From the NCBI GenBank assembly GCA_031287585.1, contig JAITST010000381.1:1-5590 (forward strand): DNA of 5,590 bases. Reading direction: 5' to 3'. The notes beneath the pieces were generated by a model, which was given only the letters and a program-made list of their open reading frames with translations, made no database searches and was not told the DNA's origin. The translations under genes and the position numbers were made by a program. Positions 1-5,488 of this stretch are shown here, piece after piece. Every line of letters begins with the position of its first letter. The stretch's first letter is position 1. Origin of the DNA: Planctomycetaceae bacterium (GTDB taxonomy: Bacteria > Planctomycetota > Planctomycetia > Pirellulales > Thermoguttaceae).

Positions 1-188
1 GAGCCGCCTGAACAGCGGGTAACAGAAGGGCAATCAAAACACCGATGATTGCGATAACAACAAGAAGTTCAACCAGGGTAAAAGCCAAGCGAGAAGAGCA
101 ATTATTGCATCTTCTACAACCTGCGCCCCCCCCCCCATTTTAACATTTGGTAAATCGTGTTAATTTGTGTTTTTACATAGTCTGTCAT
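1..188 (-). CDS. DUF1559-type prepilin-like protein, 5' end only, frame broken at a poly-C run
   Basis: This is the N-terminal part of a type IV pilin/pseudopilin-like protein that continues beyond the left edge. On the minus strand the pilin frame reads RLAFTLVELLVVIAIIG, then VLIALLLPAVQAA, the class III prepilin signal and hydrophobic helix typical of planctomycete DUF1559 (SBP_bac_10) proteins. Cleavage by the prepilin peptidase is expected between Ala and Phe in LAFTLVE, with Glu at position +5. Such proteins are exported and anchored by the helix; the role of the DUF1559 group is poorly known. The start chosen is the ATG at 188-186, preceded by AAGGAAAG (193-200) at good spacing and by a strong promoter. 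From it the ORF reads MTDYVKTQINTIYQMLKW, enters glycine codons made by the C run at 126-136 (G on this strand), and stops soon after as GGGRRL. With 10 instead of 11 bases in the run, the frame continues as GGGAGCRRCNNCSSRLAFTLV into the pilin helix. The pilin frame itself has a TAA just before the run and no good start codon. It is either phase-variable, a pseudogene, or a sequencing error. Confidence 0.85.
126..136. repeat. 11-base C homopolymer inside the prepilin leader
   Basis: Eleven consecutive C on the plus strand (G on the coding minus strand) lie between the prepilin start codon and its pilin helix. A length of 10 (or any length giving the same remainder modulo 3) joins the ATG at 188 to the pilin frame. 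A length of 9 or 12 instead joins the ATG at 138-136, directly before the tract, which has no Shine-Dalgarno sequence. The observed length of 11 leaves the pilin frame without a usable start. Runs of this kind are known slippage sites in other bacteria and are also frequent places for sequencing errors. Confidence 0.95.
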
Positions 189-192
189 GGTT

Positions 193-200
193 CTTTCCTT
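193..200 (-). promoter_or_regulatory. Ribosome binding site of the prepilin gene
   Basis: On the minus strand AAGGAAAG precedes the ATG at 188-186, with 7 bases between the GGA core and the start codon. It fixes the start of the prepilin upstream of the homopolymer rather than at the ATG that abuts the tract. Confidence 0.65.
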
Positions 201-224
201 TCGTGAAAAGGTTTGGTGTGTGTT

Positions 225-247
225 GCTTGCGAAAACATATCGCGAGC
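225..247 (-). other. Hairpin in the prepilin 5' leader
   Basis: GCTTGCGA (225-232) and TCGCGAGC (240-247) can pair as an 8-bp stem, perfect except for one internal position (a T:G wobble on plus, a C:A mismatch on minus), around a 7-base loop. It lies just downstream of the predicted transcription start of the prepilin gene, near the 5' end of the mRNA leader. It could stabilise the mRNA or be a protein-binding site; no function can be assigned from sequence alone. Confidence 0.4.
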
Positions 248-258
248 GTAAGAATAAC

Positions 259-287
259 ATTATGCTTTCTTTACTCAAATTTGTCAA
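259..287 (-). promoter_or_regulatory. Sigma-70-type promoter of the prepilin gene
   Basis: Reading the minus strand, there is a perfect TTGACA -35 box (287-282), a 17-base spacer and a CATAAT -10 box (264-259, five of six matches to TATAAT). The predicted start of transcription is near 252, giving an untranslated leader of about 60 bases before the ATG at 188. The spacing and match quality make this by far the best promoter in the window and suggest strong housekeeping-type expression of the prepilin gene. Confidence 0.75.
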
Positions 288-330
288 CAGGGGATATGTA
301 AAAATTGTGTGATTTTCCAATTTAATGGTG

Positions 331-357
331 GGCAGGTCGTGGAAAACTGACCTTGCC
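331..357 (-). terminator. Possible terminator hairpin after the HEAT-like gene
   Basis: GGCAGGTC (331-338) pairs with GACCTTGCC (349-357) as an 8-bp stem with one bulged base and a 10-base loop. It lies about 30 bases beyond the stop codon of the HEAT-like gene and before the prepilin promoter, which is where a terminator would be expected. There is no clear U tract after it on the minus strand, so it may be only a processing or stability element. Confidence 0.3.
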
Positions 358-388
358 GCTTTATTTACGGATTTACGCTTGGGTACCT

Positions 389-2071
389 TTACCGTCCGCC
401 TGTTGTTGCTCGTGTTGCTGATTGGAAGTCTCTGATTTGTTGTAGTAGTGCTGTATTTCTGGGGTTTGGTTCTTTTTGAGATTGTTCGGATAGCAGGCGT
501 TGGATTTCCGGGTCGCCGGTTGTTGCTAATGATGCTATTGTTGCGTAGCGGATGTTTGGGTTCGGGTCTTGGATTATTATTGCCGCCCATTCTGATAATC
601 TTGGCGTTCGCAGATTTGGTAAACGTCTTGCGAAATCCAGACGTACCTCCGCCTTCGGGTGATAAAGTTGTGTCAACGATTGTACGTGAGACAACGGAAT
701 TTTCTCACGTGTTGTCAACAACTGTTTCGCCTCTTCAACATAATCCGCGTCACGATGATGTAACAGACGCAACAAGTCGGCGGTCGAACAATTCGGTAAA
801 TCACGTAACGGTAACTTGCCGAGTTGTGTATGTTCAACCGGCGTGTAATTCGTTTTATACGGCGTTTCGGGCGGGAGTAACGACGGCGTTTGTGTATCAT
901 TTTTCTGCTGCGGCTCATCATCCGTCACAATCGAATGACTTTCGATGTACGACTTCGAGATATTCATACTCGTCAACGATTCCGCCTTACGTTCCGTCTG
1001 TCTTGTCACCGGCTCGGTTGACTCGGTAACTTGTGACGCAACTTTTGCTTCACTTGCCGCAGTAGTCAACGTTGGTATCGTGTCAATTTTATTAACATCT
1101 CCAACAGACATCGCCTTTTGCGGCGAACGTGCCGGGTGCATTACTGCCGCCAACATTTCCGGTGTGAGCGTTTTGTTGTCTGAATCAACATTTTGTAATT
1201 TGCGTTGCGGCGGCAACGTATTAACATCAACGTTACCGTTTCCCAGATAAAACGCTTGTAACTCTTCGGCACGCGGATGCGAGAAACGGTCAAACATCGG
1301 CACGCTATTATCACGTTCATAGCGTTGGTTCGGTGAAACCCACGCTGTCAAGTTCTCCCCGAACGCACGAGGTTCACCGCCTCTGGCAAACTGCGAAGCG
1401 TTATCGCGGCTATACGGAGTTGAAGGTTTGAATGTTATCGCCGGTAGCAAACCTAGCAATTGTTCACAGCGGGCGGTGATACGGTTGCGTTGCGTGAACT
1501 GTTCGTTCGTACCGTGAGCATTCGCACCGTTTGAACGTTCAACCATCGCCCATAAAATTTGTTGCGTCCACCCCAAAATCGCCATCTTCGACGGTTCGTT
1601 CATATCATCAACATTGTTTTCAAACTCATTTATAAGCAACAAGTACGTCGCCTCCGCATCAGCAATGTCGGCGTTGAATGTCCACTGCAAACGTTCGTCA
1701 ATTGTGTCACGGCAAAAGAAAAATAACCGCTCGCTCGGTATCGTTAAACCGTAAACGATACCGGGAATCGCGTCGTTACCGAGTTTACGAATTTGGTCGA
1801 AGTAGTCCTGTACTTCCGACGGTTCAGCGACCGCGGCGGCTTTGACCAACTGCAAACCAAGTTGTCGCGGCTGCTGCTCAATAAACGCCGCGAGTACCAA
1901 CACGAGAATCCCCGTAACAGGCAAAATCAACCCCCACGGCGAAAGCAACAAATACCGCAAGCCGCGTAACACTGCGAATATCACACTAAAAAACGCAGTT
2001 TCAATAATCGACCAAATCGCCCCAATTAACGTAAACGGTGACAAGATGATTTTTATGAGGAACGTTATCAA
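389..2071 (-). CDS. Membrane-anchored HEAT-like repeat protein of unknown function
   Basis: A 560-residue protein on the minus strand. Residues 1-37 and about 43-64 are strongly hydrophobic (PFTLIGAIWSII, then WGLILPVTGILVLVLAAFI) and probably form two membrane segments. Residues 65-215 are a mixed helical region. Residues 280-420 are a Ser/Thr/Pro/Gln-rich linker likely to be disordered. Residues 425-550 look like short HEAT-type helical repeats: STADLLRLLHHRDADYVEEA, then LYHPKAEVRLDFARRLPNL, then IIQDPNPNIRYATIASLATT. HEAT repeats usually bind proteins, so this end may be a scaffold. The overall plan resembles planctomycete proteins annotated only as hypothetical; I do not recognise a named family. 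The start is uncertain. The frame is closed by a TAA a few codons above the TTG at 2071, there is no obvious Shine-Dalgarno sequence, and the first in-frame ATG is not until residue 157, past the membrane segments. A second TTG at codon 10 is possible. The gene is divergent from the secreted protein gene at 2371. Confidence 0.85.
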   Translation of the reverse strand: MITFLIKIILSPFTLIGAIWSIIETAFFSVIFAVLRGLRYLLLSPWGLILPVTGILVLVLAAFIEQQPRQLGLQLVKAAAVAEPSEVQDYFDQIRKLGNDAIPGIVYGLTIPSERLFFFCRDTIDERLQWTFNADIADAEATYLLLINEFENNVDDMNEPSKMAILGWTQQILWAMVERSNGANAHGTNEQFTQRNRITARCEQLLGLLPAITFKPSTPYSRDNASQFARGGEPRAFGENLTAWVSPNQRYERDNSVPMFDRFSHPRAEELQAFYLGNGNVDVNTLPPQRKLQNVDSDNKTLTPEMLAAVMHPARSPQKAMSVGDVNKIDTIPTLTTAASEAKVASQVTESTEPVTRQTERKAESLTSMNISKSYIESHSIVTDDEPQQKNDTQTPSLLPPETPYKTNYTPVEHTQLGKLPLRDLPNCSTADLLRLLHHRDADYVEEAKQLLTTREKIPLSHVQSLTQLYHPKAEVRLDFARRLPNLRTPRLSEWAAIIIQDPNPNIRYATIASLATTGDPEIQRLLSEQSQKEPNPRNTALLQQIRDFQSATRATTGGR

Positions 2072-2370
2072 GGTTGGTTTGTTTGGTTATGGTAAAAGTG
2101 GTAATCTTCCCAGTTTCACAAGGTTTATTCAGTTAGCGAATAGGTATTGTAAAACACTTTCGTAGATGATTACAAAAATTGAAAAATCTATCAAGTCCAA
2201 TCTTGTAAAATAACAGATAAATAACGTAAAATTTTTTGTGACGGTTTAATTATGAGACGATAGTGACCGCGTTGTTTAGATTTTTTGACACGTCTTTGGC
2301 GTAATATCGGTAACAAGGATGTCCGGGAAACGAGCCGATGGATAAGGCACAACATTTTAGGAATCCTGCG
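2072..2370. other. AT-rich divergent intergenic region
   Basis: About 300 bases separate the HEAT-like gene (minus) from the secreted protein gene (plus). The region is AT-rich, contains stops in most frames and holds no convincing gene. It presumably carries promoters in both directions. For the plus strand the candidates are TTGTGA (2236-2241), 17 bases, then GATAGT (2259-2264), each four of six matches, and a perfect TTGACA at 2285-2290 that lacks a well-spaced -10 box. For the minus strand nothing stands out. A weak TTGTAA/TTACAA inverted pair (near 2147 and 2170) is also present. Confidence 0.5.
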
Positions 2371-3567
2371 ATGATTAAGAGACTCTTACCGGCTGCGTTG
2401 GTTATCGCTCTGATAACGTTGTCAGTTGTGCCGCTCCAAACTAACGTTTATGCTCAGGAATCGCGTGTGCCGCGTCTTTTCGGTAAACGTCAGACACGTT
2501 TCGACGACGCTGACAACAACGCAAACGACACAATCACAACAAACGAACAACAACGTCAGGAAACGTTACGCTTAATTCCGTTTGAAAAGTTTGACAACGA
2601 GATTAAGTCGCGTATTGCCCTCATCTTGTCTCGTCCGTCTATTTATCGCCGTTTGACTGAACAAAACGTTGCGTGTAGTCAGGGTGTTTTTACTCTTATG
2701 GTTTCTCATCCCGACATCGTGATTTCGATTTGGGAGAAACTCGGTTCAACACAAATCGCGTTGCGTGAAGTTGGTAAAGATAAGTTTAAGATGGAGGAGA
2801 GCAGCGGCACAACGGCGACGGCGGAAGTGATTTACCGCAGTGATGAGTTGGTAATCGCGTATATTCGGGGTGTTTTCCGTGCGGCATTGTTACCGAAGGG
2901 CGTTGAAGGCGAGACGGTGATTGTGTTGCGGAACAAATTCTCTACCGACGAGAACGGTGTAGCGATGGTGAACTGTCGGCTTGATGCGTTTGTAAACGTG
3001 AACAATCACGGTGCGGACTTGGTAGCGAAGTTGATAACGCCGATGATAACGAAAGTTGCGGACGGAAATTTTGAGCAGACGATAGAGTTTGTGGGAAGCG
3101 TTTCCGACGCTATCATCATCAATCCGGCGAATGTGTATCGGATGTCAACGCAGTTGCAGCACATCAACGAATCAACGAGGTACGAGTTTCAGCAATTGAT
3201 AACAGCCGCAACGTTAGCCCAGTACCGTCTCAACATAACAAACGACCCGTCACAAATCCAATCGCGTCTAATTTACGTACCGGAACAAAAATCTGAATCC
3301 TACACGCCAACGCCAATCGCGTATTCAGCAACACCAGAACCGGTAGAAGAAAAAAGAGCGGACGACTTATTCCAACCGTTCTTGGAACCGGGCAAAATAA
3401 TAAGTACCAATTTAGATAATCTGGCAACATCAGAAATACCGCCTGAAAAACTAAAACAACCGGAACCGAAAACACAAATAGAAATAAAACCAAAAGGCGT
3501 AGTATTCAAAACACCAACGATAACCAAAAGCCATTCAGATATGTTGATACAAAATGAAGAATTATAA
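2371..3567 (+). CDS. Secreted protein of unknown function, planctomycete type
   Basis: A 398-residue exported protein. The ATG at 2371 is preferred over the one at 2338 because AGGA (2359-2362) lies 8 bases upstream and because it gives a textbook signal peptide: MIKRLLPAALVIALITLSVV, with likely cleavage after VYA at residue 28. The earlier start would add MDKAQHFRNPA in front of it. Residues 30-65 are polar and Asn/Thr/Gln-rich. Residues 66-290 form the folded part (LRLIPFEKF, SRPSIYRRLTEQ, FTLMVSHPDIVISIWEKLG, VNCRLDAFVNVNNHGADLVA) with Cys at 102 and 202. Residues 291-398 are Pro/Glu/Lys/Thr-rich and probably disordered. The core resembles uncharacterised planctomycete secreted proteins; the long helix following a beta-rich stretch (about 205-245) might be a START-like ligand-binding fold, but that is only inference. 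The 3' end overlaps the next gene by 14 bases. It is divergent from the HEAT-like gene. Confidence 0.85.
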   Translation: MIKRLLPAALVIALITLSVVPLQTNVYAQESRVPRLFGKRQTRFDDADNNANDTITTNEQQRQETLRLIPFEKFDNEIKSRIALILSRPSIYRRLTEQNVACSQGVFTLMVSHPDIVISIWEKLGSTQIALREVGKDKFKMEESSGTTATAEVIYRSDELVIAYIRGVFRAALLPKGVEGETVIVLRNKFSTDENGVAMVNCRLDAFVNVNNHGADLVAKLITPMITKVADGNFEQTIEFVGSVSDAIIINPANVYRMSTQLQHINESTRYEFQQLITAATLAQYRLNITNDPSQIQSRLIYVPEQKSESYTPTPIAYSATPEPVEEKRADDLFQPFLEPGKIISTNLDNLATSEIPPEKLKQPEPKTQIEIKPKGVVFKTPTITKSHSDMLIQNEEL

Positions 3568-3868
3568 TCAACAGTCAGAGAATAATGTTCATAAAGATAC
3601 ACGGCGTTTTATAAAAGTTATGGTTATTCAATCTGTCGGAATAATCGTAACATCGCTCGTTTTGGACGGCGGTGAAATGTTAAAATGCTTCTCGGCTGGA
3701 TGCTTAATTTATTGGATATTTTATCTGTACAAAAAAATTTTCAACACAAAAGTTGACCGTTTTGATTTATGGTTTCTAAATTATGGCTACTTCGTCTTTT
3801 TTGCAGGTATTTATGTTTGTGCAAACAATTGGGAACATCTCAAACGTTTGTTATCATGGATAATCTGA
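3554..3868 (+). CDS. Small membrane protein of unknown function
   Basis: A 104-residue protein with a charged N-terminus (residues 1-18) and about three hydrophobic segments: residues 19-37 (VMVIQSVGIIVTSLVL), about 43-60 (FSAGCLIYWIFYLY) and 75-90 (LNYGYFVFFAGIYVCA). Between them lie short basic loops such as KKIFNTKVDRFD. I do not recognise a family. The ATG overlaps the last 14 bases of the secreted protein gene in another frame and has no clear Shine-Dalgarno sequence. Translation is therefore probably coupled to the upstream gene and the two are likely one transcript. A second ATG near 3620 would remove part of the first membrane segment and is less attractive. The gene is poorer in GC than its neighbours, as expected for a membrane protein. 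Confidence 0.7.
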   Translation: MKNYNQQSENNVHKDTRRFIKVMVIQSVGIIVTSLVLDGGEMLKCFSAGCLIYWIFYLYKKIFNTKVDRFDLWFLNYGYFVFFAGIYVCANNWEHLKRLLSWII

Positions 3869-3898
3869 TGTGTAAAATAATTCTGATACACCGAACAC

Positions 3899-3915
3899 GT
3901 GCCGTATCGCGGCAC
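3899..3915. terminator. Perfect hairpin downstream of the small membrane protein gene
   Basis: GTGCCG, loop TATCG, CGGCAC form a perfect GC-rich 6-bp stem about 30 bases after the stop of the small membrane protein gene. Position suggests transcription ending, but the plus strand after it (TTCAACGAGG) has no U run. It could equally be part of a dispersed repeat or a structured RNA. Confidence 0.3.
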
Positions 3916-4001
3916 TTCAACGAGGTGACGTAATGTAGTCAACGATCTCGCTGAATGAATGACTAAAAAACAAAACGAAAAGCCCGCCGCTATTGAAGTT
4001 T

Positions 4002-4007
4002 TATAAT
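4002..4007 (+). promoter_or_regulatory. Candidate -10 box for the deacetylase gene
   Basis: A perfect TATAAT lies 84 bases before the ATG at 4092, in AT-rich sequence. No recognisable -35 hexamer sits at the usual distance and there is no extended TGn motif, so this is only a candidate. Confidence 0.25.
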
Positions 4008-4052
4008 CTTTTGTTACAATCATTCCTTGTTGTTTGTAAAATTTCATCATTA

Positions 4053-4068
4053 CGTCCGCTTACGGACG
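4053..4068. other. Perfect hairpin in the deacetylase 5' leader
   Basis: CGTCCG, loop CTTA, CGGACG form a perfect 6-bp stem ending 23 bases before the ATG at 4092. It has no U tract and would lie in the leader of the deacetylase mRNA. It may influence translation or be an operator; no partner can be named. Confidence 0.35.
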
Positions 4069-4091
4069 AATCTCAAACGTTAAGAATTTAT

Positions 4092-4952
4092 ATGTTGATA
4101 ATAACGGCAGACGATTTTGGTTTTTCGCCGTCACGTAATGAAGCGATATTGGCGGCGGCGTATCGTGGGCGATTGTCGGCAACGAGTGTGCTTGTGAATA
4201 TGCCGTATGCGGAGGAGGCGTGTCAGCAGGTTCAGCAGCACGCTCGTGAACTTGGTATTGGCTTGCATTTCAATTTGACTAGCGGCGCGTGTGTTGCTCC
4301 GGCGGATTCGATTCCGCTTCTTGTTGACAATCTTGGAATGTTTTGTAACAATTTTATCAAACTTTGGCGGTTCGCCGCGATGCCGGAATTTCGCGAGCAG
4401 ATTGCGATTGAGTTTAACGCGCAACACGAGAAGATGTTGAAGATTGGACGGATGTTCAACTTGCGGATTGACCATCTCGATTCGCACCAACACATTCACG
4501 CGATTCCCGCGATTCGCGAAATTATCGAGCCGACGGCGGCGAAACAAAAGGTGCTGTTGCGCGTACCGCGTGAGTTACTTGGAAACGAATTGTCGCTGGT
4601 TGGTATGTTGAAAAGGGCGATACTAAACCATTGTATAAAAGGTGTTAAGTCGCGTGTCAGTTACATCGGAGTAATGTACAGTGGTTCAATCGGACAACAA
4701 CAATGGACAAAAATTATCATGCGGATATCGAAAGACAAGTCGCAAATATACGAGGTGAACGTGCATCCGGGAATGTATATGGGACACGAATCAGACGGCG
4801 AAGCGGTACTTTGCAGTCAAGCAGACAGAAATTTTCACCGCTCAAAATGGCGAATTCAGGAGTTTAACGCGCTGTTAGATACAGAGTTCGCGGATACGTT
4901 ACGGAAAGAACATTTGTTTCCGCTGGCAAAATTTAGTGACGTGAAGGATTGA
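4092..4952 (+). CDS. YdjC/ChbG-family carbohydrate deacetylase
   Basis: A 286-residue protein of the YdjC family, metal-dependent enzymes that remove acetyl groups from N-acetylated sugars (ChbG on diacetylchitobiose; HpnK in hopanoid synthesis). Visible motifs in order: TADDFG at residues 5-10, with the Asp pair used in metal binding and catalysis; GLHFNLT at 57-63 with His59; HLDSHQHIH at 128-136 with His132, His134 and His136; and EVNVHPG at 221-227 with His225. Length and motif spacing fit a complete, intact family member, and no signal peptide is present, so it should act in the cytoplasm. The ATG at 4092 puts TADDFG at the extreme N-terminus, as is normal in the family. An upstream TTG at 3993 would add 33 residues without family similarity. 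The Shine-Dalgarno sequence is weak (AAGAA). No chitobiose or hopanoid genes are nearby, so the substrate is unknown and a specific symbol is not justified. Confidence 0.9.
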   Translation: MLIITADDFGFSPSRNEAILAAAYRGRLSATSVLVNMPYAEEACQQVQQHARELGIGLHFNLTSGACVAPADSIPLLVDNLGMFCNNFIKLWRFAAMPEFREQIAIEFNAQHEKMLKIGRMFNLRIDHLDSHQHIHAIPAIREIIEPTAAKQKVLLRVPRELLGNELSLVGMLKRAILNHCIKGVKSRVSYIGVMYSGSIGQQQWTKIIMRISKDKSQIYEVNVHPGMYMGHESDGEAVLCSQADRNFHRSKWRIQEFNALLDTEFADTLRKEHLFPLAKFSDVKD

Positions 4953-4961
4953 AATGGTTCA

Positions 4962-4988
4962 AATGTTTGTTTACGGAAAACAAACATT
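4962..4988. terminator. 11-bp perfect inverted repeat between deacetylase and KilA-N genes
   Basis: AATGTTTGTTT (4962-4972) and AAACAAACATT (4978-4988) are exact inverted copies around a 5-base loop. The repeat starts 10 bases after the deacetylase stop codon and is followed by AAATTTTATT, so it may act as an AT-rich intrinsic terminator. It also lies about 35 bases upstream of the KilA-N start and could overlap that gene's promoter as an operator. The two roles cannot be separated from sequence. Confidence 0.5.
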
Positions 4989-5001
4989 AAATTTTATTAA
5001 C

Positions 5002-5009
5002 CAAACATT
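5002..5009 (+). repeat. Third copy of the CAAACATT octamer before KilA-N
   Basis: CAAACATT occurs at 4981-4988 (right arm of the inverted repeat) and again here, start-to-start 21 bases apart, about two helical turns. The inverted form AATGTTTG is at 4962-4969. Three copies in 48 bases directly before a gene for a putative DNA-binding protein suggest a regulator binding site. Confidence 0.4.
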
Positions 5010-5023
5010 TTCGTTGGTAATTT

Positions 5024-5488
5024 ATGAGCAAGAAAGAAATCATCACCGTTCAGGGGACTGTTGTTACACTTTACGAAGCCCAACAAGGGGATTTTATCTC
5101 TTTGACTGATATTGCCCGACATCGGGATAGCGAAAGAAGCGATTACGTTCTACAAAACTGGATGCGTAATCGCAGTACCATTGAATTTATGGGACTGTGG
5201 GAACAGTTCAACAATTCTGATTTTAATTCCATCGAATTCGATGGAATTAAAAATATGGCGGGTTCCAATAGTTTTTCGCTCACTCCAAAACGTTGGATTG
5301 AAACGACAAACGCTATCGGTGTTGTTTCTAAAACGGGACGTTATGGCGGAACTTTTGCTCACAAGGACATTGCCTTTGAATTTGCAACATGGTTGAGTGC
5401 GGAATTCAAGTTTTATCTTATCCGTGAATTCCAACGATTAAAAGAAGACGAGCAGCACCGCAGCCCGCGTACGCACGGGCGAGTCTGA
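5024..5488 (+). CDS. KilA-N domain protein, truncated after the DNA-binding core
   Basis: A 154-residue protein whose residues 1-144 match stand-alone bacterial KilA-N proteins. KilA-N is a predicted DNA-binding domain found in phages, large DNA viruses and mobile bacterial genes. Recognisable blocks are ISLTDIARHRDSERSDYVLQ (25-44), NWMRNRSTIEFMGLWEQ (45-61), FNSIEFDGIKN (67-77), SFSLTPKRWIETTNAIG (83-99), GRYGGTFAHKDIAFEFATW (105-123) and EFKFYLIREFQRLKEDEQ (127-144). Family members that I know run to roughly 250-280 residues, with a helical C-terminal half after this point. Here the similarity stops at DEQ and ten unrelated residues (HRSPRTHGRV) follow before TGA at 5486-5488. None of the three plus-strand frames resumes the family sequence in the remaining 100 bases. 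The ATG at 5024 fits the family N-terminus although its Shine-Dalgarno sequence is poor. Probably horizontally acquired. Truncation by recombination, insertion or a mis-joined assembly is likely. Confidence 0.85.
   Translation: MSKKEIITVQGTVVTLYEAQQGDFISLTDIARHRDSERSDYVLQNWMRNRSTIEFMGLWEQFNNSDFNSIEFDGIKNMAGSNSFSLTPKRWIETTNAIGVVSKTGRYGGTFAHKDIAFEFATWLSAEFKFYLIREFQRLKEDEQHRSPRTHGRV
5221..5252. repeat. Perfect 32-bp palindrome inside the KilA-N gene
   Basis: The half-site TTTTAATTCCATCGAA (5221-5236) is followed immediately by its exact reverse complement (5237-5252), with no spacer and no mismatch. It covers codons 67-76 of the KilA-N gene and, because of its register, both strands encode the same decapeptide FNSIEFDGIK. 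It might be a binding site for the encoded protein, but chance arising from a conserved peptide cannot be ruled out. Confidence 0.9.

Larger units (their letters stand above)
3869..4091. other. Intergenic region before the deacetylase gene
   Basis: This 223-base stretch shows no convincing gene on either strand. It holds two perfect hairpins (3899-3915 and 4053-4068), a repeated TCAACGA heptamer (3917-3923 and 3939-3945) and a perfect TATAAT at 4002-4007 without a matching -35 box 16-18 bases upstream. A short minus-strand ORF crosses it but resembles nothing I know. The TATAAT could serve the deacetylase gene, giving a leader of about 80 bases that includes the second hairpin. Confidence 0.45.

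Noticed and set aside
448..1029. Long plus-strand ORF of 193 codons opposite the HEAT-like gene
   Set aside because: It is antisense to a longer ORF with clear domain structure, and its Val/Ser-rich composition is what the complement of that gene's codons gives.
2319..2345. Eight-codon leader peptide (MSGKRADG) before the secreted protein gene
   Set aside because: The only AAGG sequence touches its start codon, there is no run of regulatory codons, and no attenuator hairpin follows.
3811..4050. Minus-strand ORF of 79 codons
   Set aside because: It overlaps the end of the small membrane protein gene and the intergenic hairpins, has no ribosome binding site and no recognisable similarity. It may reflect a non-coding repeat.
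4131..4547. Arg-rich minus-strand ORF
   Set aside because: It lies entirely antisense to the deacetylase gene, whose motifs are unambiguous.
5150..5434. Minus-strand ORF sharing the peptide FNSIEFDGIK with KilA-N
   Set aside because: The shared peptide is a by-product of the 32-bp palindrome; the rest of the ORF is an antisense shadow.
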